Positions 22,099 to 33,946 of a DNA stretch of 64,000 bases are shown here, one piece after another. The notes beneath the pieces were generated by a model. That model did not search any database and was not told the DNA's origin. It saw only the letters and a program-made list of their open reading frames with translations. The DNA comes from Phaeosaccion multiseriatum (taxonomy: Eukaryota; Ochrophyta, other classes), in NCBI GenBank assembly GCA_965112735.1, contig OZ218955.1, forward strand, positions 1 to 64,000. Reading direction: 5' to 3'. The position numbers and the translations under genes were made by a program. Within the stretch, counting starts at the first letter, position 1; each line of letters begins with the position of its first letter.

Positions 22099-22611
22099 GC
22101 AGCACAAGCTCCCTTGAGCGTGTGCGTGCGCGTGCAAGCGTCAGCAGGAAGCGGAGAGGAGAGAGGACGGGAGGGGAGGGGAGAAGGCACTAGGCACCTG
22201 CTGGCACCTGCTCACGCACGCACCATTGTCCCTGCCCTCCTCTGGCACGGCTTCGGACATGGCCAGTCCTCCCGTCGAGGCACACACAGATCGACCCATC
22301 GATCCCGGGGGGGGGCGCAGCCACGGCAAGGAGGACGACTGATTGCCATTGTGTGACGATCTGACGTCTGATTGCAGCTGGTGTGATGGTGTGATGGTAG
22401 AGAACACCCAGAACTCTATGGCCCCTTGGCACAGCAATACGTCACAGTCGCAGAGTCGCCTGTTGAAAGACATTTATTCTTGGCCGCGCTTCTCCAACTT
22501 CTGGTTGTGTTGTTTTGTTTGTTTTTTGTTTTCGCGGGCCCGCCCGCCCGCCCGCCGAGCGGAGGAACTTTATTGACTTAATAGGAATCACCTAAGAAAC
22601 TGAAAGTGTGA

Positions 22612-22659
<48 letters not shown>

Positions 22660-22694
22660 GTGTCGCTGTGTCTCCGGGGCCCTCGAGGGGCCGG
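22099..22694. other. Intergenic region with TG run, 3' flank of the retroelement fragment
   Basis: About 600 bp with no gene recognised. A TG run sits at 22613-22657. On the minus strand an AATAAA polyadenylation signal lies at about 22569-22574, about 125 nt beyond the retroelement stop codon. A GCCCGCCCGCCCGCC block lies near 22540-22556. Confidence 0.5.
22613..22657. repeat. TG dinucleotide run, possible retroelement tail region
   Basis: A run of TG units just beyond the stop codon of the LINE-type fragment (CA in its sense). Confidence 0.85.
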
Positions 22695-23540
22695 TTACTC
22701 CCCCTCTAGGGCGGGGAGGGGGAGTGCGGGACCGGCTCCGCGGTTGAGCCGACCCAGGAAGGCGCGCTCCCGCTCCGAGAGCCACATCTGGTGGCTGCAG
22801 CTGACGAGGCGGCGAAGTCTGGTCAGGACGTGGCCCTTTGTGGTGGAGGAGCCAGTGCGGCCAGTGCGGGTGACCACGTGCTCGGCGAGTGCGTGCAGGA
22901 GCGATTGCGCCTGTGCGCCGAGTCGGCCGTGGGTCTCGATGGCGAAGGTGGAGAGGCGAACACGCTCTCGGTCGTAGGTGCCCCTGTAGTGTCGCTCCTT
23001 GCGGGTCTCGCTGTTGGCGGCTGCCGCTCCCGGTCTAATGTCCGTGCGGAGCACATTCAAGGCCGTCCTGCAGAGGTTGTTACTCAGGGTTAGGTCGAGC
23101 ATGTGCGCCGGGTGGGCAAAGGTTGGGTCGCGGGCTCCGGAGAGGGCGCCTCGGGGGAGGGTGGCGTCCATGGGGAAGGTCCGGGCGATGTTGTGCGGGG
23201 GGTTGAAGAACTCCGAGCTCTCGTGTCCGACGCGGGAAACGTAGTTCTGCTTGAACATGTCCTCGACGGAGGAGAGCATCCCGGTGTGATAGAGAGTGCT
23301 CTGGTTGGGGCACTGGATGGCGTGAGAGGAGTCGGCGCGTGTGTTGCAGCGGGTGCAGACTAGTGCGTCGGGTTCCCCAGGGCTGTACAGGCAGTTGATG
23401 CCGAGGGAGCGTCGTAGGGCCCCTACCATGTCTTGGGCCGGCATGGAGACCTGTCCAGGTGAGGTGGCGATGAAGCCCATGGCCCCGTCGCTGCTCTTCG
23501 GCGCTCTGGCCGGCGGGGGTAGTGCCCTCACAGATGGCAA
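22695..23540 (-). pseudogene. Non-LTR retrotransposon, 5'-truncated C-terminal fragment
   Basis: An intronless open frame of about 281 codons without an ATG at its beginning. It contains a C-x2-C-x7-H-x3-C zinc-binding pattern (CTRCNTRADSSHAIQC) followed by CPNQSTLYH, then a basic segment and FAIETHGRLGAQAQSLLHAL. This layout is what I know from the region C-terminal to the reverse transcriptase in plant/algal LINE-type elements. The reverse transcriptase itself is absent, as expected after incomplete target-primed reverse transcription. Downstream on its sense strand are a CA run and an AATAAA signal. The frame is open to the stop at 22695, so the insertion may be recent. Most likely non-functional. 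Confidence 0.72.
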
Positions 23541-23699
23541 ACATGACCAATTCGCATATTTCTTTCTCTCCTCATTTTTTTTCTCTTTTTTTTCTCTCCT
23601 TCCTCTTTCCTGAATCTTCCCTCTCCTTCTGATCGAGACTAAAGAATAAGGACAGCAAGACAGAAAGCCTGGTGGCGACAGAGCTCCTTAAGGAGAGGC

Positions 23700-26600
23700 A
23701 TGGGGACACGCTCTCGCAGAGGCCCTTTTGTGGCGCTCCTCGTGAGCTACGGGTGTTGTAGCTGCATCATCAACGTAACACATGCGTTTAGCTCTCCGTC
23801 GCATCACTTGGCGTTGACAGAAAGACGGGTCAATAGGCAGGGTGCACATATAGGCGCGAGTAGCAGCAAGAGATGGAGAAGCTGCAACAACGGGAGAAGG
23901 AGAGGCAGCGGGCGAGGGTGGATGATGATGGACTCCAAGTTCGACCAAGCCGAGAGTGAGTCATGACAATGCAGAGGACACGGCTTGATGTGCCCCATGC
24001 TTTCGTCCGTGTCGTTAGGTCGGAGCCTCTTTCCGCTAACGAGAAGAAAAGAACATACTAAATGATCCTCACACTCATGTCCCCTCCTGTGCTCGTGCTC
24101 CCAGCCCATACTCGCGTGTGGGAGTCCCGCCGCTCCATCATCAGCGGCCTCATCTCCACGGCGACCAAACTGAGGGGGGTACGGAGCTTATTTCCCAGCA
24201 AGGAGAATGGTAAGCTCAGCTGCCCCTATCCCGGCCCTCTCCTCTGTCACCCATTGCTCTCACCGTCTGACGACGTCTTGCTGACTTCTGACCCCCCTCC
24301 CCCCCCCCCCTGTTGCGCTGCAGACCCCGCTGCAGACAGCAAGACCGCCGTGGTGGTGACAGCGGCGTCTGTGGCCGTGGCTGCGACTCTGCTGCGCTAT
24401 GGGGGAAGGACTGCGCTCGTGCAGTTGGTGGGGCTGGACGTGGTGGCTGACGCGGTGAGGGAGGGGAGGCACAGGGAATTGCACTGGAGAGCGCTTGGCC
24501 GGCGAGAGGGTGTGCCATGACTGGGCCTGCGCTTTTTGTTTTTGGGCAGCTGTACCTTTTCCTTTCCCCCTCCCCCCCCCCTCCATTCGTCGAGCCTTCC
24601 AGAGCTCATGCGCCCGTTCCCCACTGACTTACGGCCAAATGCCCTGTGTACGCTCTCCTCAGGGAGTGACGAAGCAAATAGGGGAATTTCTGGAGTATGT
24701 CAACGGGTGAGTGCGTGAGTGCGTGAGTGCGCGAGTGCGCGAGTGCGCGAGTGGAGCCTGCTGCAAGACGGCCCGTCCTTTGTTTGGCAGTCTCGCAGCT
24801 CTGCCCGTCAGCGACCATCGGGACTGAGCCTGCCCCACCCTCACTGCGCCCCTTCACCCCCTCCCCCGCGCTCTGCGCTCCTCCATCTCCCCTCTCCTCT
24901 GTTCCCTCTGCTGCCATCCCCCCCAGGCTGGGGGACCTGAAGGCCCTGTACTTCCTCTTGTGCTGGGCCGCGACCAAGACGCTCATGTTCGACTTCGGCG
25001 CTCTCGTGCTCGCCCTCTCCTCGGGCCTGCTCTTTGGCGGAGTGCTGCAGGTCAGTAGAGTCAGCGTCACTCACTCCCCACCGTACGTAATACATACGTA
25101 ATACATCCACTGCCATCCCTCGTGTGTCGAACCCTTCTGGCTTGCCTGCGCTCACCCGCCAGGGGGCGTTTGCGTGTGCTGTATGTGCGGCTGTGGGGTC
25201 CTCTGTGGGGTTCTGGCTGGCGAGGACGGGCCTCAGTAAGTCAGTGGAGGAGCAGATCGCCAAGAGACCCGCCCTCAAGGCCGTGGAGAGGGCCGTGGCC
25301 AAAGAGGTGCGTGTGCAGGGCAGGGCACGGCAGAGCAGGGCAGTTGGTGATACGGGGAAGTGCATGGCAGGGCAGGCCTGTTGACGGCGGCGGGCGGGAC
25401 AAGAGGCCACTGAGGCCGTGGCCTGGCTGCTGCCTCCTCCCCCTCTGGCCTGCTGCCTCCTCCCTTAGGGTTAGGGTTAGTGCTGCCTCCTCCTGCTGCC
25501 TCCTCCTGCTGCCTCCTCCTGCTGCCTCCTCCCCCTCGCGAGACCGCCCCGGCCCCTTCCCTTCCCCCGCTCAGCCATGCACCGTCTCTACGGCTCCCTT
25601 CCCAACCCCGCAGGGCATCAAAACTGTCATAGTGTTGCGGCTCTCTCCTGTGCTGGTGAGTGAGTAAGTCAGTGAGTGAGTCAGTGAGTCAGTGAGTCAG
25701 TGAGTGAGTGAGTGAGTCAGTGAGTAAGTCAATGAGTGAGTGAGTGAGTGAGTGGGTGAGTGAGTGAGTGAGTGGGTGAGTGAGTGAGTGAGTGGGTGAG
25801 TGAGTGAGTGGGTGAGTGAGTGAGTGGGTGCGTGTTCAAGCCGGCGCTGCGCCTCTCTGGAGTGTTTCCGCCGCTGCCTCCCCCCACCCCACGCTGCTCC
25901 ATCTCGTGCCTCTCTCCCTCTCTCCCTGTGGCCCTCAGCTTGAGCCCCTCCCTCCCGCCCCCCTCCCCTTGTGCCATACCCATCATACCCCCTTAGCCCA
26001 TCCCGATCGGGGCGTACTCGTACGTGTACGGCTCCACGGCGCTGCCCTTCTCCGACTTCTTCCTCGGCACCTTCCTCGGCTCCATCAAGCCCTACATCTT
26101 AGACGCTTACCTCGGTGAGTCAGTCCGGCACGGCACTCATTCACTCACCAAGTGACTCAGCCAGTTCAGCAGTCAGTCAGTCAGTCGCTCCGTCAGTTAT
26201 CAGCTAGTCAGTCGGTCAGTCGGCCGGTCGGTCAGTAAGTCAGTCAGACAGTCAGTCAGTCAGTCAGTCAGTCAGTCAGTCAGTCAGTCAGTCAGTCAGT
26301 CAGTCAGTCAGTCAGTCAGTCAGTCAGTCAGTCCGCGCGGCGGTTGGGCCCCTTTGCTCCTGGAGCTTCATTCCCACTCCCCACCCTCCGGGGCCTCGCA
26401 GCAGACAAGAGCCTTAGGGTTAGGGCCGCTCACACGCCCCTCCCTCCCTCCCTCCTCCCAGGCATCGTGGGCGGCAGCGTGGTGAGTCCCTCTGCCCTAC
26501 CAGAGGGGGCCGGCTCTGGGCCTAACGACGTGGTGCTGCTCCTGACCTTCGCGGCGGTGGTGCTCGTGGGCACGTTCGCCACGCAACTCGCCAACGCCAC

Positions 26601-27353
26601 CTGGGAAGAGGTGCGGCTCTGCATGTATGCCTCTGCCTGGCCCATACCCATATGCTTGGCTTGCTTGGGACCCCCTCTGCAGTCCTCTTAAGCAAAGCTG
26701 TGAGCTCTCTGCCTCTTGTGGTCTTGCCCTCTCTACCTTGCTCTCTCCTTCTCGATGGCCCTCTCTGCAGGTCACCAAGGAGATGCAAGAGGACGAGAGG
26801 GACGCAGGAGCAGCAGCGGGGGCAGGAGCCGCCGGGCAGGAGGGGCAGGAGGAGGGGCTGGGCAAGGGGTGGGATTGGAAGGCGCTGTGGGGGGTCAAGG
26901 CGGAGGCGCTGCCGAATTGGCTCAATGAGTGGGAGAGGAGAGCGGCAAAGGCCAGAGAATCATTCAACACGGTGAGACGGGAAGGAGGGGGGTGGCACAG
27001 CGGAGAGAAGGAGGTCGATTTAGAGGGCTGAGAAGAGAATGGGCCCACCTCGAGTGCGCCCCCCTCACGGCCATGACTCCACTGCCATCCACTGCCATCC
27101 ACTGCCATCCACTTCCCTCCCTCAGGTCATAGCGCAGGAGGCCCTCCGCTCGTCGCAGAAGCAGGCGGACCCCTCGTTTGTGCTGCCCGTGCTGCCCCCC
27201 CCCTGCCCTCCCCCCCTTGCGGACGGAGGGGCGGTGGACTGGGGGCAGTACCTCACTGAGAGCTTTGTGCTATCTGGGGTCATATGGGACGTGTTGGCCA
27301 AGTACAGCGAGCCGCAGAGAGGCGAGCCCAAGACAGCCACAGAGCAGGACTGA
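23700..27353 (+). CDS. VTT/TVP38 (DedA-like) membrane protein, plastid-targeted, 11 exons
   Basis: Predicted 513 residues from exons 23700-23955, 24105-24209, 24324-24454, 24663-24706, 24927-25050, 25163-25306, 25614-25655, 25997-26114, 26462-26610, 26771-26971 and 27126-27353; phases close. A hydrophobic signal peptide (VALLVSYGCCSCIINVTHA) is followed by FSSPS and a basic Ser-rich stretch, the bipartite plastid signal of red-lineage secondary plastids. Several membrane segments follow (exons 3, 5, 6, 9). The VTT/SNARE-associated core is recognisable: a Gly-rich membrane segment, then LRLSPVLPIPIGAYSYVYG and FFLGTFLGSIKPYILDAYLG. VTT proteins are lipid scramblases or transporters in membrane biogenesis; here probably of a plastid membrane. 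The C-terminal third is a soluble charged region. The gene converges with the EngB gene, about 100 bp apart. Confidence 0.9.
25656..25830. repeat. GTGA/GTCA array beginning at a VTT-gene splice donor
   Basis: Exon 7 ends at 25655 and the intron starts GTGAGTGAGTAAGTCAGTGAG, continuing as GAGT units to about 25830. A similar start is seen after exons 4 (24707) and 8 (26115). Confidence 0.92.
26159..26335. repeat. CAGT tetranucleotide array
   Basis: A CAGT array in VTT intron 8 that follows a donor reading GTGAGTCAGTCC. The units become perfect from about 26245 to 26333. Confidence 0.92.
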
Positions 27354-27453
27354 CTGACTGACTGACTGACTGACTGACCAACACAGATAGACACATCGAA
27401 TGTCCCAATGTATTTATGTTTACTCACCCCCTCTCCCTCATGTGGGCTGATTC

Positions 27454-30400
27454 TTATCTCCTCTCATCTCGGCCGGGAGCCCCCCCCCCCGCCTGTTCCG
27501 CTCTTCCCTTCCCCCCCTCCTTCGCCCCCGCCTTGGCCGCAGCCCCCCCTCCGACTGTGCGCTGCCCCAGCGCCGCAAGCCTGAGGTACCTCCACATATC
27601 CGCCCTGCCGAGCTTGCTCTGCGCACTCGTGACCACGATAGGGGTGCGGGGCACGCCAGCCTCCTTGAGCGCTGAGATGACGTCATCCACCACCTGCAGC
27701 CAGTACAGGGGGTCAGGACAGGGGCACCAAGTGTTGGGTAGTGTACAAGGTGTTGTTAGGTGTTGTTAGGTACATGGTGTCGGGACCAGGGCACAAGGTT
27801 AGGGTTAGCATGACGCATCTATTGCAGCACAAGGCGGTGCATCATACGCTCATTCCATTCCGAGTCCTTGGTGTCAGCACCTCACCCATGGCCCATTGCC
27901 CAACGCCTGCCCCTCCTGACACCAAGCACCTGTCGGGGGACGAAGTTGCCCGTCTTGTCCGCCTTGGTTAGCACCACCACGTAGCGCGCCTCGGGGGTCA
28001 TGTCCTTCATCAGGCGCATCACCTGAGGAGGGAGGGGGGGGAGGACTTGGTGTCAGGACTTGGTGTCAGGACTTGGTATCAGGACTTGGTGTCAGGCATA
28101 GGCCGAGGCTTGAGGTTGTTAGTGGGGAGTGCTCACTGACACCTCACCCCTCTGTCCTGACACACCTCACCCCTCTGTCCTGACACCTCTCACCCCCACC
28201 TTATGGTCGGAGCCCACAGGCCCGTGCCTGCCGTCCACGAGGTGGAAAAGCACACGTAGGGACTTGCGCTGCATTATGTACGACCTGGGGGGAGGTGCAG
28301 CGGTACAGCAGTTGGTGGTACAGCGGTTGGTGGTGTACAGTAACGCAACAGGATGAGGCATTGCAAGGGAGTGACTGTGTGTGTGAGAGAAGAATACGCT
28401 AAGGGACCACGGAGCCTCTCAGAGAAGCTCCTCCACCGCAGGGCCTGAGGACCTTACTTAAGGTTATGATATGGCATAGCATCAGGCCTTACTTAAGGTT
28501 ATGATATGGCATAGCACAAGGGCACGGCCTTGCCCACCCCGCTCTGCTCTGCTCTGCTCTGCTCTGCTCTGCTCTGCTCTGTAATACTTGCCTGAAGAAG
28601 CCGAGCCACTTGTCCCTCTGCCCCTGCGGCACCTTAGCGTAGCCCAGGCCAGGCAGGTCCACGAGGTAGAAGCTGTTGAGCAGGTCCGTCGAGTTGTTCA
28701 TGAGGAAGTAGTTGAACTGCTGCGTCTTGCCCGGCCGCTTTGACGTGTAGGCCAGGGACTGGGGAGAGGGGGCGGAGGAGGAGGTGGTGGTGGTGGCGGT
28801 GGTAGAGGTGTGTGTTGAGAGGGAGGAGAGAGGGGGGGAGGGGAGAGAGAGAGGTCAGAGAGAGAGAGAGAGGCATGAAATACATGAGAGAGAGAAGCGC
28901 GGGGCGGTAGCACGATCGAGAAAAGCCCCTTTGTGTGAACATAAATAACTCCCCCTCCCCTCCCCTCCCCCTGGCCCTGGCCCTGGCCCCACCTTGCGGT
29001 TTGCGATCATGTTGATGAGGCTGCTCTTGCCCACGTTGGAACGGCCGATGAAGGCGGCCTCGGGCAGCTGCAGCTTAGGCAACGTGTCCATCGACACCGC
29101 TCCCGTCACGAAGTCAACGCTGCGCACCGCCGAGTTGGAGATGAGCTCGTAGCTCTGCGCGTTGGGCGGACACCCCCCCGCGAACATGGCGTCTAAGGCG
29201 AGGAAGGTGAGCTCCAGGTCCCTGCGGGTCTGAAACACCTTGAGCAGGCGGTTGGCCGTGTCGATGAGGATGGGGAGACGCACAGAGGCGGCGTCGTTGA
29301 GCACTCGGGCGGCCTCGTCGCGGTGCCCCGTCCTCACGAAGGAGGTGACGAGGTTCGGGTACAGAGTGGCGGAGGCGTTGACACGCTCTACTGCGCCGGG
29401 CCCGAGCTCTTTGGCGGCCTCCAGCAACACGCTCCCGCCGATGCCCGCGCTGCTGCCTGCTTGCACCACCTCAGAGCTCGGCGGGGGGGGCACAACGGGG
29501 GCGGCGGGGTGGGGAACGGGAGTGGTGGGAGTAGTGGCGGTGCTGGTGCTGTTGCCGCTGCTCTCGCCGGTGAGGTCGTCAACAACCGGCGCTGGGATCT
29601 CTCGAAACTTCCTCCACCCCCTGAAGGCGTCCACGTCCTGAGTGTGCGGAGAGCGACAGGCGGGATGGCAGCGGAAGGGCGGGGGCAACGGGCAGATCGG
29701 CCAAAGGAGTCAGGGGAGGGCTTGGAGAAGGCACTCCTAACATGCAACTGCACCATTTTGGCTGCACTGAGCCGTCCTCTACCACTGCCATCCCAGCTGT
29801 CCACTCAGTCGCCCGTCACCGTCACTACCATGGGCCCAAACGACTCTCGTATGCTTCCAAATGCCTCCAAGTGCTTGCTCGCACACTCGCACACAGCTTC
29901 CTTCCACCGCAAGCTCCTTTCCCCTGACTCGGTTCCTTCTGACCCCTTTGCCACGGCGTCTCACCTCCCTCCACTCCCCACCCACTCTCTCACTCCCCAC
30001 CCACTCTCTCACTCAATTTCTTACTCACTCACTCACTCACTCACTCACTCACTCACTCACTCACTCACTCACTCACTCACTCACTCACACACTCACTCGG
30101 CTCACGCGCTCACTCATTCACCCACCCACCCACCCACCCACCCACCCACCCACCCACCCAAGGTCCTGACACCCACTGTCCTGACACTCACTGTCCTGAC
30201 ACCCACTGTCCTGACACTCTTTGTCCTGACACCCAATGTCCTGACACTCTCTGTCCTGACACCCACTGTCCTGACACTCTCTGTCCTGACACTCACTGTC
30301 CTGACACTCACTGTCCTGACACCCACTGTCCTGACACTCACTGTCCTGACACTCACTGTCCTGACACTCACTGTCCTGACACTCACTGTCCTGACACTCA

Positions 30401-32087
30401 CTGTCCTGACACTCTCTCTCCTGACACTCACTGTCCTGACACTCACTGTCCTGACACTCTCTGTCCTGACACCCACTGTCCTGACACTCTCTGTCCTGAC
30501 ACTCACTGTCCTGACACTCACTGTCCTGACACTCTCTGTCCTGACACCCACTGTCCTGACACTCTCTGTCCTGACACCCACTGTCCTGACACTCTCTGTC
30601 CTGACACTCACTGTCCTGACACTCTCTGTCCTGACACCCTCTGTCCTGACACTCACTGTCCTGACACTCACTGTCCTGACACTCACTGTCCTGACACTCT
30701 CTGTCCTGACACTCTCTGTCCTGACACTCACTGTCCTGACACTCACCATCTCTGCGGCGGCCATTAGGTGCTTAGCGAGGAAGGGGGAGTTGCTCCTGCA
30801 CGCCTCCCGGGCTGATGCAGACAGACGGGCAGCAGAGCGCGGCAGGGGGGTGGCCAGTCAGAGGAATATGGACCAAGCCACGCATACGGGGTTCCTCCTC
30901 TCCTCTCCTCTCCTCTCCTCCCCTCTTGTCGCAGAAAAGAGGGGCGGGCGAGGCGAGCCAATATGGGCTTCCGTCAAGCCAATCAGGGCATCCATCAAGG
31001 GCATCCATCAAGGGCATCCACCAAGGGCATCCACCAAGGGCATCCACCAAGGGCATCCACCAAGCCAAACAGGGTATCCGTCATACCCATCAGGGCGTCC
31101 ATCAAGGCAGGCTCGGGGAAATATCCTCCCTCCCTCCCTCCCTCCCCCCTCCCTCCGTCCTTTCGACGGATCGTTTCGATGTATGGCACGTACCTAAGCC
31201 AAAGGCCTCGGGGATGTTCTCTCTTAGCCACGGCTTGTAGGCCAACTGCGACTCGTTCAGCAAGTCCTCCGCAATGCGCACCCTCTTCAGGACCAACAGG
31301 GCCTTCGCCTAGGGAGAGAGAGCATGAGGTGAGTGACTAGAAAGGAGCTGCTGAGTGGAGTGGAGCTGGAGTGGCCTTGACCAAGCCCAAGCCCCAAGCC
31401 CCAAGCCACTCGCCTACTCACCGCATGCACAAGCAGCGCGGGGTCGTCAAACCCCTCCTGCAGGGCCTGTCCATACGTCTCCTCCAGCCGCCTAGGAGCA
31501 TCTATGGCCTGCCAGTGGTCCATGAGCCTCTGGTACCCCTTCAAAGTCGTCGGGCTCTTGTCAATATCCTCCAGCCCTATCTTTCCGCCACCGGGGGACA
31601 CAACAACGGCGGTAGGGCCAGCGGCTTTGCCTCCGCCTTGCTGCGCTCTCCTTAGGGCCTTCTTCCTCTCCGAGCCCTTGCCCATCATCATCATCCCCCG
31701 CCGTGAGCCCCTAGACCTTCTCACCGCCCATCTGGGAGGCGCATCTGCACCTGTCGCATCAACTACAGCCGCGACAGCACAGCGCAGTCTGGAGGAGGAG
31801 GGGACGCGCCGCCAAGCGCTGCAGGAGGCGCGCAGGCTGGGGCAGAAGGCACTCGTGCTCGCAGCGAGCATGGCCCCGATGAAGAGCCTCGCCCTCTGAA
31901 GAGAGAGAGAGCGAGAGTGAGCAAGAGGAAGAGGACACGAGGCGGCCGCATTGGTCAACAGTGGAAGGAGCTGACAGGCCAGGCACTGTGGCTGGTGGAG
32001 ACCTCAGTATTCGGGAGAGAGAGGGAGAGCAAAAGAGTGGCCCACCTTGTTGCTTGCTCTCTTCCTCCCGGAGATGCTGCCGGACAT
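27454..32087 (-). CDS. engB: EngB/YihA-type GTPase with long N-terminal extension, plastid-targeted, 9 exons
   Basis: Predicted 641 residues from exons 32087-32046, 31895-31422, 31308-31194, 30811-30747, 29637-28993, 28758-28592, 28284-28200, 28022-27930 and 27693-27454; phases close. The N-terminus ([14 protein letters not shown] joined to [20 protein letters not shown]) is a signal peptide plus transit peptide with Phe after the cleavage site. About 370 residues of alpha-helical, PPR-like sequence follow. The GTPase motifs are in order: GRSNVGKSS (G1), RPGKTQQFN (G2), [11 protein letters not shown] (G3), TKADK (G4) and TSA (G5). Bacterial EngB (about 200 residues) helps assemble the large ribosomal subunit; a plastid-ribosome role is inferred. 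The intron after exon 6 has a GC donor. Intron 4 holds a 15-nt minisatellite. Confidence 0.9.
28540..28580. repeat. CTCTG pentamer array
   Basis: About eight CTCTG pentamers in EngB intron 6, just downstream of its GC-type donor in the sense of the gene. Confidence 0.85.
29998..30160. repeat. ACTC and CCCA tetranucleotide arrays
   Basis: A tract of ACTC units up to about 30116 followed by CCCA units (30119-30160), inside EngB intron 4 and directly adjoining the minisatellite. Confidence 0.9.
30161..30746. repeat. 15-nt minisatellite with TGTCAGGACA core, starting at the EngB exon 4 donor
   Basis: About 39 copies of a 15-nt unit that on the plus strand contains CTGTCCTGACAC and varies at positions after it (TCA, CCA or TCT). 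In the sense of the EngB gene the array begins at the exon 4 splice donor, GTGAGTGTCAGGACAG. Many units therefore carry another GTGAGT. Confidence 0.95.
30987..31073. repeat. 13-nt direct repeats (GGGCATCCAYCAA)
   Basis: About six copies of a 13-nt unit plus degenerate flanking ones, in EngB intron 3 (30812-31193). Confidence 0.9.
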
Positions 32088-32811
32088 TTTCTTTCTAAAG
32101 AGCTGTCCACTATTACTTAGAGAGCGGTGTACATTGGAAGGCAAGTGGAGGAGGGCTTTTGCGAGGGGAGAGAGTAGAGTCCACCTCAAGCGAAGGAGAG
32201 GCAGGGAGGGTGGGATGCCAGCATGTGAATCAGTAGAGCACCAACACAGCCAATCAAAATACAAATGGAAGCGAAGGGTGAGTGAGTGAGCGGCTCGGAT
32301 GGAAGTCCCGGAAGGCCGAGGCTGCCGCATCTGCTTCCCAAGGCCAAAGGGAGGACCGCAAGTTCTATGGTGACGACCCAGGGATACTCCCCACATACTG
32401 ATATCAATTGCCACTCCCTCTGTACCTGATGGCTTCATCTGCGGGTACCCTATTCTACATGGTGGGGACCTTTACGGAGGAGACGTTTATCTATCTTCTG
32501 CTGCGGTAGGGCCGCAGGCAGAGGCCCAAGCTCTGGCGCGCCGAAGGTAAACACCTCGCCCGTCTGATATGCCGCTGTGACTCGCTATCAAGGCCTAAGG
32601 CCTCCTGAGCTGTAGCAAACTCACTACTGCCTCTGACCTCCTCCGCTCGATGCCAGATGGGGGGACTTGCTCCACACGCAGCCGGTGTGCAAGCTCAAAT
32701 ATAAGCCCTTCTCGCAGGCCGCGGAGGGCAAGGGAGAAAGGGAGGGCAGCTCGAGCGAAACCGGGGCGGGAGGTGCCAATGCCGGCAGTAGAAGGGCGGA
32801 CGAAAAAAGCA

Positions 32812-32846
<35 letters not shown>

Positions 32847-33946
32847 GGCGGCGGCGTGAGAAAGGGGGCGTGCCCTAGTCCTTCAGCGGCCGGACACAGC
32901 CCTGAGGACGGCATTGATGACAGCCCTGATGAGAGCCTTGAGGATAGGTCCTCAGAGAAGAGGCGGCTGTTTGGCTGTCATCTCCACCATGAGGCGCGGA
33001 AGCAAGTCATCATCAAGCACGGGCCTCGGGAGGGCTGGGAGAGCTTCACGCAATGGCCCGATAGAGCAGGGCTGCAGGCAGGGGCAGTGCTTGGCCGAGA
33101 CTAGTAGCTGCGCCCACTGCTGCTCCCACTCTATCTCCTGTGTAGCTGCTCCCACTTCGTCTCCTGTGGATGAAGGGCTGGCAGTGCATGACCGCTCCCT
33201 CCGCCATGACAATGTCAGTCAGGTGTGGGGCGTGATTAACTGAGCCGGCCTGAAGGATAGTAAGTCGCTCCGTGAAGTCAGCGGGAGCAGCTGCTGAAGA
33301 GGAGCAGCGTCTTGGTCTACAGCAGCGTCTTGGCCTACAGCAGCGTCTTGGTCTACAGCAGCGTCTTGGCCTTCGAGGGGCCAGCGCACTCTGCCGCGCT
33401 GCCGCACTGCCGTTGTGCACATTGAAAGTCAGAGAAGAGTGCAAGTCCCTCTGTCGAGAATCTACAAGCGAGCAATTTCTCTGAGCAGCTCCTTTCTGCT
33501 ATCACCATATATTTACCATCACCATGTATTTATATATATGGTGATATCCGGCTATTGTCGTGCTGCTGTCTTATCGGCAGGCGTCACGCAAATGCCTTAC
33601 CCATATGCTGCCATATGCTGCCGTGGCAGGAGTGATCGCCTTGCCTCCCTCGGCGGGTATCACAACGAGGCCTGCAGTTACGATTAGTTTTAAGTGTTAG
33701 GTTGGTGAAAGGAAGGAGAAGGAAGGAGAATAATCGAATTCATCGAAGCAATGGCTCTTGTCGAAAGAAGCTCTTCAGAGCTTCGGAAACCTCCAGAAGT
33801 GGGGGCAGGCACACCACTCGTCGCGTCGCTTCCACCTAGTGCAGCGGCAGAGAGAGCCCGAGGGAGAGGGATTCCGCTCTGGGATGATGACAGAGCGATA
33901 GAAGCGCCGCTCTCAGAACCGCCCATGCCGACACCCTCGCCGCAGC
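32088..33946. other. Gene-poor 1.9 kb between EngB and RGS genes
   Basis: No gene could be assembled. Contents: an AGC run (32815-32842), four copies of an 18-nt unit (33306-33371), and an AT-rich hairpin (33498-33546). Around 32430-32580 the minus strand has a protein-like stretch (TAAYQTGEVFTFGAPELG) followed by a stop and preceded by another frame, which may be a decayed gene or retroelement fragment. Open frames of 60-145 codons occur on both strands, but none has matching splice structure. Confidence 0.5.
33306..33371. repeat. 18-nt tandem repeat, four copies
   Basis: Unit GCGTCTTGGYCTACAGCA repeated four times with alternating T/C at one site. The 18-nt period keeps both strands open, so the flanking open frames are not evidence of coding. 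Confidence 0.88.

Noticed and set aside
29323-31197. A 624-codon plus-strand frame over the 15-nt minisatellite, and its minus-strand counterpart
   Set aside because: It is a by-product of the 15-nt period. It overlaps EngB exons on the opposite strand and has no domain content outside the repeat.
32650-33444. Possible small gene in the interval between EngB and RGS
   Set aside because: Frames on both strands depend on an AGC run and an 18-nt repeat. No consistent exon chain with splice sites could be built.
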